Shown one piece after another: positions 1 through 11,830 of a stretch of DNA of 64,000 nt. A program made the translations under genes and the position numbers. Under the pieces are notes generated by a model. That model made no database searches. It was not told where the DNA came from and worked only from the letters and a program-made list of their open reading frames with translations. Source of the DNA: Eonycteris spelaea (lineage: Eukaryota; Chordata; Mammalia; Chiroptera; Pteropodidae); NCBI GenBank assembly GCA_003508835.1, contig PUFA01000092.1:6615501-6679500 (forward strand), read 5' to 3'. The first letter of the stretch is position 1; the number at the start of each line of letters is the position of its first letter.

Positions 1-883
1 CCAGGAGTTTTAAATTTTCCATAACAAACTGCCCCCAAAAGAATAGCCCACATCCCACACAATTTTTGGATGTTTTATTAGATATTTGTTTATGTGATTT
101 ATCTGTTTATAATCGTCTGAACCTAGAATCAAACTCTGCTTTATATATGAAAACAATATACGTTTTTGCATGATCTTAATACACATGGAATTTTCAGATT
201 TACAATTGCTATGTAGATTGAGGAAAGATTACACATTGTTTCATTTGCCACTGTCTCAGTAATGCCACTCATGTGTTTGGGTCACCGAGATAACCCACCT
301 ACATGAGTCTACATGTACAGCTGTTACGCCCATGGTACAAGCACAGATGACTTTACTAGGTCTCCCAGGATAGTCCTAAATTGGTCATTTCCATATTGAA
401 ATGCAGGCTATTATTAGAAATCACTTTTTAAAAATTTCTTCTCTATTAAAGTTAGTGGATTATGATTTTTAAGATTATGTATGTAAATTATAAAACCTAC
501 GCATTTCATTTCTGTGTAGTGTCCTAGTCTGCCTATCAAATTTGCCCTATACCACTTTTACACATACAAAAAAAAAAAATAGAGAATGACTGGGAGCTCT
601 CTTTTTTTACAAAAAGATATTCCACATTAGAAATATTCCAAGGTAAAGACATCTATAAACTTTTTATTTCTTCCTTCAATTTAATAAATTCACCTTGTTT
701 GGGCTTTGTGTGATGAAAACTTTGAGTATGTTTCTAAGTCACCCTGCCCCATGTAGTTTCATAAACACTAACTCCCTCAAGGTATAGTCCATTATCAAGG
801 ATGAATCTTAAAGAAAAGAGGGACCCATCAATTTTTAAATGTAGATTGTTCTAAGGACAAAGTGACTGTGTCTTCATTTCATC
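1..883. other. No recognisable element
   Basis: AT-rich single-copy-looking sequence with a short A tract near 569-580. I see no coding frame, RNA gene or repeat family that I can name. Confidence 0.5.
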
Positions 884-1795
884 ACAATTCATTTCAGTAA
901 ATTTACTGGAAGGAGTAGACTCACACTGATGAATAAGACAGTGTTCTTTATCATAAAGGGCTTGTAATCTAACTGAGGAGGAAGTCTTAAACCCAAAAGG
1001 CTATGAAATAATGAAGGGAAGAAAGAATCTGAAGTGCAAGGTAGAAGGAAAATACTATACAACCTGTATGGGGATAACTAGTTTGATCTGGGAGAATGAC
1101 AGAAAGCTTTAAGAAGTTGGGTGGAATGTTTCAGGCAAGAGACATTCCATTAACAAGGGATAAACTAGAAGCTGAAAGTGGAAGGCAGGTCCCAGGAAAG
1201 TCTGGTCAGTGGCCTCAGAAAATTACTATCAGTAGGTAGTTGCAGGTGAGGTAAATCTAGAAAGGTAGGTTGGGATTCTAGCCATGGAAAACCAGGCTGA
1301 AGAGTCTGGACAGAATTCTGCAGATGATTCTTCAGGGAGCCATGAAGTTTTGAGGAAAGTGATATGTTTGAGCCCTGATTTCTAAAAGTTTTCTAGCTGA
1401 CCTCTACAGGATGCACTGGGGGCCATGAGAAGGTAAGGAGAAAGGCACTTTTATGAACAGGTATTTGTACTAGCCTAGGTCAGACTAATGAGGCTGGGAA
1501 GCTAAGCAGCAGCAGCTGAAGTAGGACAAGGGGCCAGAGGAGACACTCACAGAGGAAGAGGATTGAGAGGAACGGGGAGCATCTTGACTACATGGGTTGT
1601 GGCTTGGCTGCCTGAGTGCATCGTGATGATGCTGTAACCCTGATACTACTGCCAGGGGAGGTTTGCTCAGGAAGATGATAATGAGCTTGGTTTTTAGACC
1701 AGTTGGATTTGAAGGGCAGATACTATAGTCACATAGAGATGTCCAGTAAAGTATTAGAAAAATAGGCTGAGTACTCTACAATATCCAGATCATGT
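884..1795 (-). repeat. Ancient L2-type interspersed repeat relic
   Basis: The left end has the antisense pattern of an L2 3' end (GATGAATAAGAC, then GGGCTTGTAATCTAACTGAGG). The rest follows the order of a long old mammalian repeat: an element resembling 'gggagccattgaagg' near 1337, 'gctgacctctacaggatgcactgg' in altered form near 1396, and a line resembling 'agttggat...agatgtccag' near 1702-1745. It is heavily diverged and gapped. The assignment to L2 is from pattern memory, so the family name is less certain than the fact that this is an old repeat. Confidence 0.45.
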
Positions 1796-1865
1796 CCTGT
1801 CTCAACCACCCTCTCCTCCTTTGAGAAAGTCTCACTTCTCTGTCACAACTGAAAGGTTACAGAAA

Positions 1866-2045
1866 GCACTGTGGTTAAGAGCTCATGCTCTGGACCCAAC
1901 CAAGCTAGAGTCAAATGCTAGCTCTGTCATGCTTAGCTGTATACCTTGGATAAGTCATTGATTTTCTCCTCTATAAAATGTATCTTCCATATAATGTTGT
2001 TTTACCAATAACTGAGTTATTGTAAGAATCTAAAAATGTTATCTG
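1866..2045 (+). repeat. MIR (tRNA-derived SINE)
   Basis: It starts with the MIR head (CACTGTGGTTAAGAGCTCATGCTCTGGA), continues through the box-B-like GAGTCAAATGCTAGCTCTGTCA, and then the conserved core (ATACCTTGGATAAGTCATTGATTTTCTCC, TATAAAATG). The L2-like 3' tail decays near 2040. MIR is an ancient SINE shared by mammals. Confidence 0.78.
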
Positions 2046-3527
2046 TTATTAAACCAGATAATTTACTATTCCCCAAACAGACCCTGAACTTTCCTGTTTC
2101 CCATCACTTGCTCCTAATTCTGTTCTCTGCTTACAATGCTCTCCTAAGCTCATCCCGACCCATCCACCAATGGAACTCATTGCTACTGTTCACCGTACTC
2201 TCTACTCAAAATCTTGAGATCCTAATTACTCGACCCTAGGAGCCAGGGTTGGAGTTTGCGGTTTCCACGATATTGGAAGAGTTTATACCCTCACTGTGAT
2301 GACTAAGCGAAGTCTTGGCTGGCTCAGAAGGGGTAATCCAGACTTTATCCTATTTATCCTATTACAGAATACTCTGATCCTGTGAGGCTTTGCTAATATG
2401 TTTTAATAGAGAGATCATGCTGCATAGCACTTTGCTAAAATATAGGCTTTATTGGGTATACAAAAAAAGCAAAAACAAATGCTTGGGAAGCCCACACAAA
2501 TTCGGTAATGTCTAATGTTTGCTTTTTTCCCCTTTCTTTTTGTGGATAGTTGAGAACTTTTTCCCTGGCACTTCTAATTTGTATTCCTCTTCGGCAGCCT
2601 TTTCCCAGGTAAAAAGTGCTACCAGCCAGTTCTTTCCTGCTACCTTCCACTCACGCTTTGTTTTGGCAAATGTAACTTGCCTGGGAGCTGCAGAAATGCA
2701 ACTCTGCACAGCCTTGGTGCCAAATTGGAAGAGACATTGTTTTCTGTGAAATTAAGATAAGAGTTCAGAAGGGCCAATCTGCTTCAAAATATGGTTTTAA
2801 CAATTTTTTAAGTTAACTGAAACTGTAGCTCAATGTCATTCGATGGGCTTCTACTTATTAAAGTATCTTTCTTTTGTTTTAGAATAGTTCCTATAGCAAT
2901 ATAATGAAAGTAACCTTTAGTTTTTTTTTTTTTCACAGCTGCAAAGAGAGAACTATAAATTATTCCTTACCCTAGTTTCATTTCAGCACATACAAAGCCA
3001 GTGCTTGCTCTGCCCCAATAAATCAAAGCTTCAAAAAGGGCAAGGCGGCTAATCAGAGAACACAGCTTCCACTAACTAGACAATGAAATCCTGTGTCTGT
3101 CATCTTTGGAATTAATAAGAGATAAAGTGCCATTTTACACAAAGTTTCCAAACCAGGGCAGGAAAAGAGTCTGGACACAGAATAGATTTATAAATCTGGT
3201 CATCCAAGAACATCAAGATTTAATTTCATCTGCATTTTATAGCCATGGCTAAATGTCTCCAATGCATTTCCAATAGGACCGAAGACTTAATCATTTTACT
3301 CTTGAAAAGTATATTTTCAAAAAGAAAAAATATTTTTGAGCTGAGGCTGATAAGAAACATAGTTCTGAAAGGAAGTGAAATTGGAAATAAATTTGAAGGA
3401 TGTAGAATCTTTTAGTAGTCAGAGAGATGCACAAACATTTTATAAAAATAGATTGACTCAAATTGATCATGCCCTATTGAACCAACTTTTCTAGTTTTCC
3501 GATATTAATGTCCCCAACAAAGTAATT
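2046..3527. other. No recognisable element
   Basis: No gene or named repeat seen. A T tract lies near 2921-2932. Short overlapping frames at 2435-2749 on both strands show no family resemblance and are probably chance. Confidence 0.5.
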
Positions 3528-3655
3528 AATGAAGCCAACATTTATTGAATGCAAGCTCTGTATCAAGTATCATGCTCAGCACAGAATTGAGAAGATGAAT
3601 AAAAGATTGGACGTACCCTTAAGGGGCTCTCACCCTTCAAAAAGTTCAGAGGTTG
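3528..3655 (-). repeat. L2 3' end
   Basis: CCAACATTTATTGAATGCAAGCTCTGTATCAAG followed by a GATGAATAAAAG-like line and GGGGCTCTCACC matches the antisense of the L2 terminal segment (tail, 'last 60 bp' motif, then upstream sequence). Confidence 0.5.
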
Positions 3656-5519
3656 CTTAATTTTATTATACAAAATAAAATACAAGAATCAGTATAAATT
3701 GATCCTGAAGTTCATTTGGAAAATCCACATGGAAGTTTTGCTTCACAATAATTTTCTCTATAAAATAAAATCAAATGACCTAAAATATAAAGAAGACAGC
3801 TTTTCTAGGACAGAATGTAGTTGTAAAAATCCATTGAGTGCAATAAAGTAAAACCATAACCATAGCCACACTTAGTAGTTCTATATAACCACTTGAAAAC
3901 TAAAAAAGAAAGAAAAAAAATGGTTAATGCTTATGTTACAGAACTTCTTAAAGGTAGAATAGTCAAAAATGTAAATGTATTTGGAGTCCTAGCTTTTACC
4001 CAAACAGTGCTAACATCTAGGATTTCTGGCTTAAATCTATTTATATGAGGGAGACTTCCTAGGAGAAATTTATTTCAAAAGAGAGAGAATTCTACACAGG
4101 GGCTTGGTTTAAAAATGGCGTTTTAGTATGCTGTACTCAAGATTTGTCTATAAGTCCAGGCACTGGGCTGAAATGAGGATTTCAAATTTTAAAAATTGAT
4201 AAAGCAATTCTTACTAAAAAAAAAAAAAACCATAATAATAGACACTGGGGTACAAGGAAACACTGCTTTGGGATCCCTGTCATTCTCCTCACTTGTGCAC
4301 CTTACACAAAACAGCAAAACTTGGCATATCCAAGTTTCTGAGACTATTGCACACTTTTGCTCCACTGACATCCAGGAAAGAGGGGTACCATACTTCACAC
4401 AGAACAGCTCCTCTGTGGACACTTTAGCAGTGAAGCTCACCAACACCAAATGATGTTAGATTAGAAAAAAAAAAATAGAAAGTGACAGATGCCATGGGGC
4501 GGATGATAGATGATCAATGATACACATGAACACCTCTAAGGGCACTCTAGATGCAATTAGTATTTTGTAGGGAGTTGCAATAGTAGGTGAGGATAAGAAC
4601 CAGAGAAATATGTTTTATTCCTGCTCATCTGACCCCATGTGTTTATTCCCCTATGCTGGAATGGATTACCCAGACTACATAAACATAGGTTACTCAAACA
4701 TTAGGTGCTAATTCATTGCAAGCATACACTGAATTATTCTCCATGAAGAAAAGGGATCACTTATCTGAAATTTAGTAACATGCTCAACAACCTCTTTCCC
4801 ATTTGTGCTATTTCTTGTTGACTACTCATATTTTACATTGCTGTGACCCCACAGCTTAATTCTGAATGCAAGTGAGGAGGAGAAATACACAAGAGAATTA
4901 AAAATATAAGGGAATAGGGTTTGTTCACCATGAACACTCTGTCTTGTTCTCCTGAGAACCACTGACACTGAACAAAAAAGGATTCTTGGTTCTTTTGGAA
5001 ATTATGTAAAATCTAAATCGAACTTTAGTCCAGAGGGCGTCTGTGTAGAATGCCTGGTCAGAAACTTCTGGGCTGGATTTGTTTCCTCATTTGAAGACTT
5101 TTGCAAAAGTTTTTCTGCTCTCAAGAGAGGACTCTGAAAAAAACCTCATTTTAAAAGGTCTACGTGAAGATGATTAGAATGGGTTATCCTGCCCCATGTT
5201 AGATCAAGGCTGACTGCAAATGGAAAAGTATGTACCCTATTGTACTTTTAATGACCTTCACAAATAATTAATAGCAGAATAGGACAAAAATCACTGACAA
5301 AATTATTTGGTGATGACATTCTTTGACAGTTTTTTGGAATTGGAAAGTCTCTTCCTGTTTTGCAACAATAGGTCTTCCTTTCTTCCCCTCAATCTAACTT
5401 GTGCTCTGCCAACAGATTAATTTTTCTAATGAGCCACTTTCATTATGTCATTCTCCTGCTTATAAGCTCAATAAATGAATTTCATGGGCAATGGGAAGAG
5501 GAATGGCAGGGAGCAGCAA
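3656..5519. other. No firm element; possible L2 scrap near 5385-5480
   Basis: Mostly unassigned AT-rich sequence with A tracts near 4217-4228 and 4465. About 5385-5480 (ATTATGTCATTCTCCTGCTTATAAGCTC) faintly resembles an internal L2 segment, but the match is too weak for its own entry. Confidence 0.4.
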
Positions 5520-5755
5520 ATTCATAGAATAGCTACAGCTAAAATGCATGGTGCATGGCATGCCAGGCGCTGTTCTGAGTATGTGTTAACCCATGTAATA
5601 CGCAAACCCCCTACAAGATAGATGCCGTTTTTGTTTTTTTTTTAGCCCAGTTTAAATATGAGATTAAGGAACTGGCTCGAGTACACACAGGTGACATTTC
5701 AACCCAGGCAGTCTGATGCTACAGTCCTCTCACTCTTAACTACTGCATCTGAATC
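5520..5755 (-). repeat. MIR, reverse orientation
   Basis: Read on this strand it runs from the MIR tail (CATGCCAGGCGCTGTTCTGAG, ACCCATGTAATACGCAA) through the core (AGATTAAGGAACTGGCTCGAGTACACACAGGTGACATTTCAACCCAGGCAGTCTGATGCTACAGTCC in pieces) to the head (CTCTTAACTACTGCAT). A T-rich insertion at 5630-5642 interrupts the middle. Confidence 0.72.
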
Positions 5756-8666
5756 CTAGAACTTGAGAGAACTTTAGGGGAAAAAGAAAAATGTGCTTTC
5801 TGTTCATTTGTGCTTGACCACAGAAAAGTCAAAAGAAAGGACAAGGTTCTTTGGTTTCTTGTAACTTCCATAGTCTAAGGAGAACTCTTTCCTGTTTTAG
5901 TCTCTCTCTTGTCTCAATTCCTTCAATCTAATAAAATATTCTTCCCATTTTTAAGTGTCTCTGTCTTCCTGTCCTTCCAAAGCATAACTATTACTTTAAG
6001 GCCCGCATAAAATTCTGCCTTGACCTATAACAAGGACAACGTCTCTGACTACATTCATCAGGAGGGACCTCTTTGGACTTTTATAACTGTTGGGAGTCCA
6101 TATTAGTGGTTTAGTATCATCACTCACTGCTTTGTAGGTTCTCTTCTTATGTGTTTTTTTTTCTCTCTCATTTCCATTCCTAATTTTAACTCCATCAAAA
6201 ACAAGGTTAAATGAAAGCATACATTTCAGAAACACTTTATTGATGGTGTAAAGAATACAATCATCAAATGCTCCACAGACAACAGACTTTATTTAGAAGA
6301 CAACTTTGGCTCAATAGAATAAAACAAATATTGAAACATACTCTTCTAAAATTGCCTTGACCAATTATCACGGGTTAGAAAGATGCACAGGAAATGTATG
6401 ATATTGATGAAGTTTTCTGTTTCCTCTTGCAATTTCTAACACATACATTTCCAATTTACTGGAGATTTTTTATATTTTTTAAAAAGATTAGAAGTCAACT
6501 TATTTTTCTCTGAACATCAACAATAAAACAATATCTTCTGCTTGTGCTTGATGAGGAAGAAACTTGGCCAACTTTTACCTTCTTGCTATCATCACTTCTC
6601 AGATTTTGTTGAATTAAAATGCAGAATTTTATTTCAATCCCTTTGTTACCTTATTTCAATAATTCTTTTTTAGCAGTTACATTAAACTTTATATTCACAG
6701 GAACAAGTGAGAGAATTAATCATATTCTTTGAGTTTGTATTACTCAGGATATGGTGGGGGGGGGGTGGAGTTGTAACTGAGAATTTTTTCAGAAAGTAGA
6801 AGTGGATGGTATACCTTCTGAATCTAATATATACTTTGGAGCATAAAAGTAATGATGATTAATCTTGATAGTCACCCTCCTATAAAGAGAGAGTTTCAAG
6901 TGAAGTGGCCACACAAATTACCAACTCTTAAGTCTTGATACTGGAAGTACAGGATTAACCAAGGCTGGGATTTCTGACGCATTTTCCTAGAAACGGTATT
7001 ACAAAGGAAGGGGTTGGGGTGGGGGGAGGAACGTAAGGGAAGGTACACATCAGAGAGACGTTTCCTGTTCCCAAGCATTGTTTTCCTAAGAATCAGTGAA
7101 GAAGTAGAGATTCCATTATTTTGTGGGCACTTAAAAAGTGCTTTGTTTCTGCAATTCTGTTCCCGGCTTAAGTCTGCAGAAAGCTTGCTATGGCCTCCTT
7201 GGGCCTGAAAGGGTTCTGGACAAAGGGTAACGAGTCTTATTTTTCTTGAGTTTAGAAAAGGTTCAGCCAGAAACTTCCAATAGGCTTCCAAACAGGCGAT
7301 CTACAGCTGTGATGGTTTTAAATTACCTATTTATGGTGTTCCTAATTTGGGTCTTTTTGTAGATATATTGAAAGTTGCAACCAGTATACTAATAGAGTGT
7401 GTATAAGCAAAGATAGCAATAAAAACCCTCAGTTTTCCCCTCCAAATCAAGTAATATAAGGAAAAAGTGGAGAGTAGGGGAGAAAGGCTGTGGAGAGTAG
7501 GGGAGAAAGATAAATAATGAAAATGCAATTGTCTTGTCAGTGTCCCCATTCTGACCAGAAAGTCTGTGGCAGGTTACAGGTGGGTCAACAAAGAGGCAGA
7601 ACTAGGACACAAATCCTGCACTCACTTATTGCACCTTGTACCCAAAGGGCCCTAGAATAAATGGGGGGACCTGAAAATAGGCTTCTTAATTCTATAACAA
7701 GATTAAAAACAAATTTCTTTAGTCTATTCCTGAAAAAAAAAATGGAGCCATATTTTTAAAAGAATAGTAGTATAGTTTGCATGATTTTAAGTATGTCTTC
7801 AGCAAGTATTTCTCTGTCATTTTTAAAACTAGAGAACTTACCTCTTAAAAGAACTTATTTCCAAGTGAATCCCTCTCACTTTCTTCCCCAGATTAAGAAA
7901 TGATGGTGAGCTCTGGTTCAGTAGATGAAAGCTTGAAGTATCTCTCAAGAGGTAAACAGAAATAATTACATTAAGTCACACTGAATGCTCTTGAGTATTT
8001 AAGATTATTTAATAATAATCTTAGATAAGCAATTAGTGGGAACCACCCCTCTGATGTGTAAAATAAATGTTGCTGTTTTTCTAACTACAGACTACGATGT
8101 ACCAGGCATGTCTACATTCCTGAATTACAACGAAAAGTGGGTCTCAATTAATCTCTGTTATATTCTGAGAACAAAAACAAATGTCCAGGAACAACAACTA
8201 GGCTGGCTTTATTTATCTTGTAAGCCATTTAATCTTGTCAGCACTTTTTACTACAGGTGCTTCTGATGTGGCTTAATTAGCAAAGTGGTTAGTGAAAGGC
8301 CAATTACATCTGAGTGCCTGGTTCTAATAGAATTTTCTGTAGTCACTTGAATCGAGCTTTGCTAATGTTAGTATATCCTTGTTTAGTCAAGCTACTTTTG
8401 AGAAAATGCTGTAAGGTTGTGGCTTCTACTCAATGTGTTGACATTTAATAACGTATCTCCATAGTCACTTGATGGAATTGAAATATTGTGTTCCTATATG
8501 TTATCAAAAGTATACATATACTTTAAGCTCAGCTTAGACATTGCCGTCTGAAATAGCATGCCTCCCTTTACCCAGCTTTTTCTTATTGTACTTATTATTT
8601 TCAGAAATTATTTTATGATATAATATAGTACTTTATAATAAAATACAGCATTTCTTTTTTTTTTTG
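5756..8666. other. No recognisable gene; small tandem duplication inside
   Basis: No family recognised. It holds a G10 run at 6756-6765, a 131-codon open frame on the minus strand (6896-7291) with no family resemblance, and a 20-nt direct duplication (7467-7486 and 7490-7509, GTGGAGAGTAGGGGAGAAAG in both). Confidence 0.5.
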
Positions 8667-8800
8667 TCTGGCCCTGTTCCCCATGAGAATGTTACCTCCA
8701 TGAGGGTAGGTACTTTGTTTTACTAATTCTATTTGCAGTACCCATTACTATGCCTGACATATAGTAGGTGTTCAAAAATACACATTAAATGAACAAACTT
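8667..8800 (+). repeat. L2 3' end
   Basis: GAATGTTACCTCCATGAGGGTAGGTACTTTG, then GCAGTACCCATTACTATGCCTGACATATAGTAGGTGTTCA and an AATGAAC end. This is the order of the L2 terminal segment in sense orientation. Confidence 0.62.
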
Positions 8801-8870
8801 AAGAAATTGGTTCGACAAAATGGATAGTCAACAGAAATTTTCAGTAGGGGAGAGTGAGGGAAGGGTGGGG

Positions 8871-8887
8871 AGAAGAGAGAGAGAGAA

Positions 8888-8920
<33 letters not shown>

Positions 8921-8926
8921 AGAGAA
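8871..8926. repeat. (GA)n microsatellite
   Basis: About 56 bp of near-pure GA dinucleotide with a few A or G interruptions. It is likely length-polymorphic. Confidence 0.95.
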
Positions 8927-9784
8927 TTTTCTCTTTATTTAGACAAAGAGAAAAAAGATAGATAGAAGGGCTACCATTTCCCTTCTTTCCCCACTCCCTG
9001 TAGCCATAAAGTATATCCTCACGAGTTTAGATACGTTACCCTCATGTAACCTCACTACCCAGTGACCAGATGTTAACAGCTGACTTTGGGCACTGGCTCA
9101 TCCGTGTGGGCCTCCCTTCCCATTCCTGAGAGAACCAACGGAGGCCTCTTGAGCTTGGGAACTTCACCAGGACAAGATTGTAAATTGCATGACAGATACA
9201 ACTTCACCCACTGTAGCTTCATTCTGTAGTCATGCGTGTGACCTCCTCTTACTTCTGCCCCTCTCTCATAGCTTCTTACAGCCATTCCATCTGCATGCCC
9301 CCCATCTGTGCCATCAGAACAGAGGTAGGCTTAGCTCTCATTGGCTTCGTTCCTCCTAAGGCCCCAGACAGAGCTGAAGGGGTCTAACTGCATTTGACTC
9401 AACTTGATTTTACTTAGAGAGACAGGCTAGTAAATAGAATATTCTAGCTGGGTCAAGTGGTAGAGTTATCTTTTGAGCCATGAGCACCTTCACCACCTAA
9501 ACTGTAGGCAAATATTAGTATGGGAATGACTTTTTTTTTTCCAGAAAGAGATAAACTATCTCAGCAGAAAATTCTATTTTATATACAGGCTGAACTCTGC
9601 TTCATCGTATTTCAGCCTCCAACATTAGAGTAATACAAACTGAGCTCTTAAGAAATATTCACACACAAAGGTATTCATTAGCATTCATTTGTGAAAATAA
9701 TACCATATTAAGGCTTGGCCACATTCCAGAAAAAGTCTCAGATCTTGTAATGGCTGTATCACTGGAAATACAGCTATAGGCAGG
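8927..9784. other. No recognisable element
   Basis: Unassigned sequence, somewhat more GC-rich at 9080-9380. No coding frame of note; a 70-codon minus-strand frame (9073-9285) has no recognised relatives. Confidence 0.45.
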
Positions 9785-10268
9785 TGTAGGGAAGGAAAAT
9801 TCTTCCTTCCTCCCCTACTACGTCTTTGGCTGGCTTAATAATTAAAACAAATAAGACATTAATGAGAGAAAAAATAATTTTTTTAGTGTATGGGAGCTCA
9901 TAGAAATATGAGACTCAAAGAAGTGATCAAACCAGGTAGCTTTTATACCTTTTAGACAAAGAAACAATGTATTTGTGAAGAAGTGACAAGACAAAGGAGT
10001 TGGGCTTAGGGTGGTAAATTAGAAAAGAAGTAATAAGGTTTGTTTATGCAGGCTCTTCCGCCCGGAATGCATTATCGCTGGTGATAAGGATGTCTCTACT
10101 TTCTTAGGTAAGGTACAGAGAGAGTACCTTTCACAGGGGAGATTTATTTCTGGGGGAGAAAGGAGAGTCAGAGTATCCATCTTGCACTGCTGTTTCTTAA
10201 ATAATTTTAATTCAAAAATCAATATGACAAAATGGCATTTTGAGGGACAGCCTTCTCTGAACCCATCA
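9785..10268 (-). mobile_element. ERV1-type solo LTR, reverse orientation
   Basis: On the minus strand the segment starts TG and ends CTTCCCTACA, with a TATA box (TATAAAAG, plus-strand 9940-9947) preceding a line typical of gammaretrovirus-like LTRs. The promoter-proximal U3 line 'GCATAAACAAACCTTAT' and the purine-rich, CA-ended 3' terminus fit this class. It resembles the LTRs at 10425 and 52839 in layout and in short shared blocks. I see no matching 4-bp duplication at the chosen ends, so the boundaries may be off by a few bases. No internal viral genes are attached. Confidence 0.62.
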
Positions 10269-10304
10269 GTCACCAAATCTTGTTTCTCAGACACATCCAT
10301 ATAG

Positions 10305-11020
10305 CAGTGTTCTCAACTGGGTCGATTTTGCAATTAGAAAATTTCTGCAGACATTATTGGTTGTTACAACTTGGGGGTTGCTACTGGCATTTGGTGGGTT
10401 GTTGCTAAACATCCTCTAATGCACTGAAGGGGACCGAATGTCACCCCGAAATATGCTACTTTGGTATAAGAATTATTTTAAGCTAAAGACAATTGAGAAC
10501 CAGTAGAGGCAGGAAAATTTTTTTTATCTCCCCTTAACAGCCTAAAAATAAAGTATAAATTTCCCCTTTTATAAAGGAAATTTCCATTTGTAAAGATTTC
10601 TCTGTACCAGGGAGAGCTATTCCTAGAGACAATTCTTGTCATCCGGAGACACTGTTATCTGCATAACAAGACAACCCTCATTAACCACACATTTCCTCCC
10701 TTACTCTCTTATAACTTGTCTGTCCCAGCCCAGTAGCCCAAACCTTTTTCCTTTGCTTAGCTTAAGATAGTATATAAACCTCAATCATCTGACCATTTCC
10801 TAGTCTCATTTCTTTTTGAAACTCCTGTGTGGATATACGTAATTTAACTTTTTTTTTTTCTGTTACTGTCTTTTATCAGTTTGATTTGCAAGCCACAGCC
10901 TTTGAACCTAGGAGGGTGTAGGGTAAAAGATTTTTTTTCCGCCAACAGCGCAGGGACAGTCTCTCACGATAAAGAATTATTGGCCCACAATGTAAATAGA
11001 GCGGAGGCTGAGAAACCCTG
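10305..11020 (+). mobile_element. MER20 (hAT-Charlie), split by an LTR
   Basis: The left part (10305-10424) begins CAGTGTTCTCAACTGG and includes the 'ACTTGGGGGTTGCTACTGGCATT' and 'TTGCTAAACATCCT' lines. The right part (10948-11020) continues exactly where the left one stops (GGGACAG, AAAGAATTATTGGCCCACAATGT) and ends GAGGCTGAGAAACCCTG. The interruption is the LTR at 10425-10947. The flanks CCATATAG and CTCTATAC are a poor but hAT-compatible 8-bp duplication. Confidence 0.85.
10425..10947 (+). mobile_element. ERV1-type solo LTR inserted in MER20
   Basis: 523 bp beginning TGAAGGGGACCGAATGTC and ending CCGCCAACA. The flanking 4-mers GCAC (10421-10424) and GCGC (10948-10951) fit the 4-bp duplication of gamma-type retroviruses with one transition at a CpG. 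A TATA-like TATATAAACC lies near 10771 and a T-rich U5 follows. The element sits inside a MER20 whose two halves join perfectly when it is removed, which fixes both boundaries. A single LTR with no internal region indicates recombination between the two LTRs of a former provirus. Confidence 0.8.
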
Positions 11021-11169
11021 CTCTATACCTACAGAAAGCTAAAGCATGAAAAGCCAGCATGGCGTTTGGGAATTTAGTAGTTTAAGTGTGGCCAAATTCT
11101 CCTTTACGGTTGTAAGTCTTGGACATCATACTAAGAACTTCAATGTTTCAAACTGTGGTTAATAAAATG

Positions 11170-11830
11170 ACTCTGCAGGATTAAGCCGATGGGTTTTATT
11201 CCTATATCAGTGCACCAGCTGCAGAAATGAGCGCTACACCAGTGCCTCGCTGGTAGTGGTACCATTGGGGGCGATTTGAACTTCGGGGTCACCTCAGTGG
11301 CAGGGGTGTAATTAGCATTTTCCTCTGTTCTTCCTCAACGACGCAGGTCGGCGAGATTCAGAAAAGATTTATTCAAAGCATATTTTAGAAATACAAACCA
11401 CACTCCAAGGAGGAACACGGTTTTAGCAAAGAGAGCTGTCACCCCCCAAAGAGGAAATGTCATGATGGGTGGTTTCAAAGTCATTCCTAGGTGAATGACA
11501 CGTGAGGTCATTTTGATTTACTTGGCTGCTGTGTAACACTTCGCCTAGTGCACATGCACTTACCCAGGATTCAGTATGTTATAATTAGATTCATGAACTT
11601 CCAGGCATAAACATAGTATTGTAATGACAGTATAATGAGGCTTAGATTGTGGGCAGTGGCTGGATTAAACCAGCTAAGATTATGGCCCTCCTGTCCTTTG
11701 TCTCTGGAGATGCAGGAGGGATTATCTAACTGCCAATAGGGTGGTCTTTGGGTGGTCTCTAGGCTGGGCCTCTATTCCTTTGTTCCCCTGTTGCTCATGC
11801 CTGACTAGCCACTTAACTACTAGTAGGACA
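11170..11830 (-). mobile_element. Probable ERV LTR with a scrap of internal sequence
   Basis: On the minus strand, a TG start (plus-strand 11829-11830) leads to a polyadenylation signal in the context TTTGAATAAATCTTTTCTGAATC (plus-strand about 11360-11382). The U5-like end is near 11310, followed by sequence that could be the start of an internal region. No duplication was found and the family is not recognised. An unrelated unique sequence is the main alternative. Confidence 0.38.

Noticed and set aside
6756..6765. G-quadruplex
   Set aside because: A single G run without three partners nearby; likewise the run near 49331.
9440..9480. Possible tRNA-like head (GGTCAAGTGGTAGAG) of a SINE
   Set aside because: No box B at the right distance and no tail; short chance similarity.
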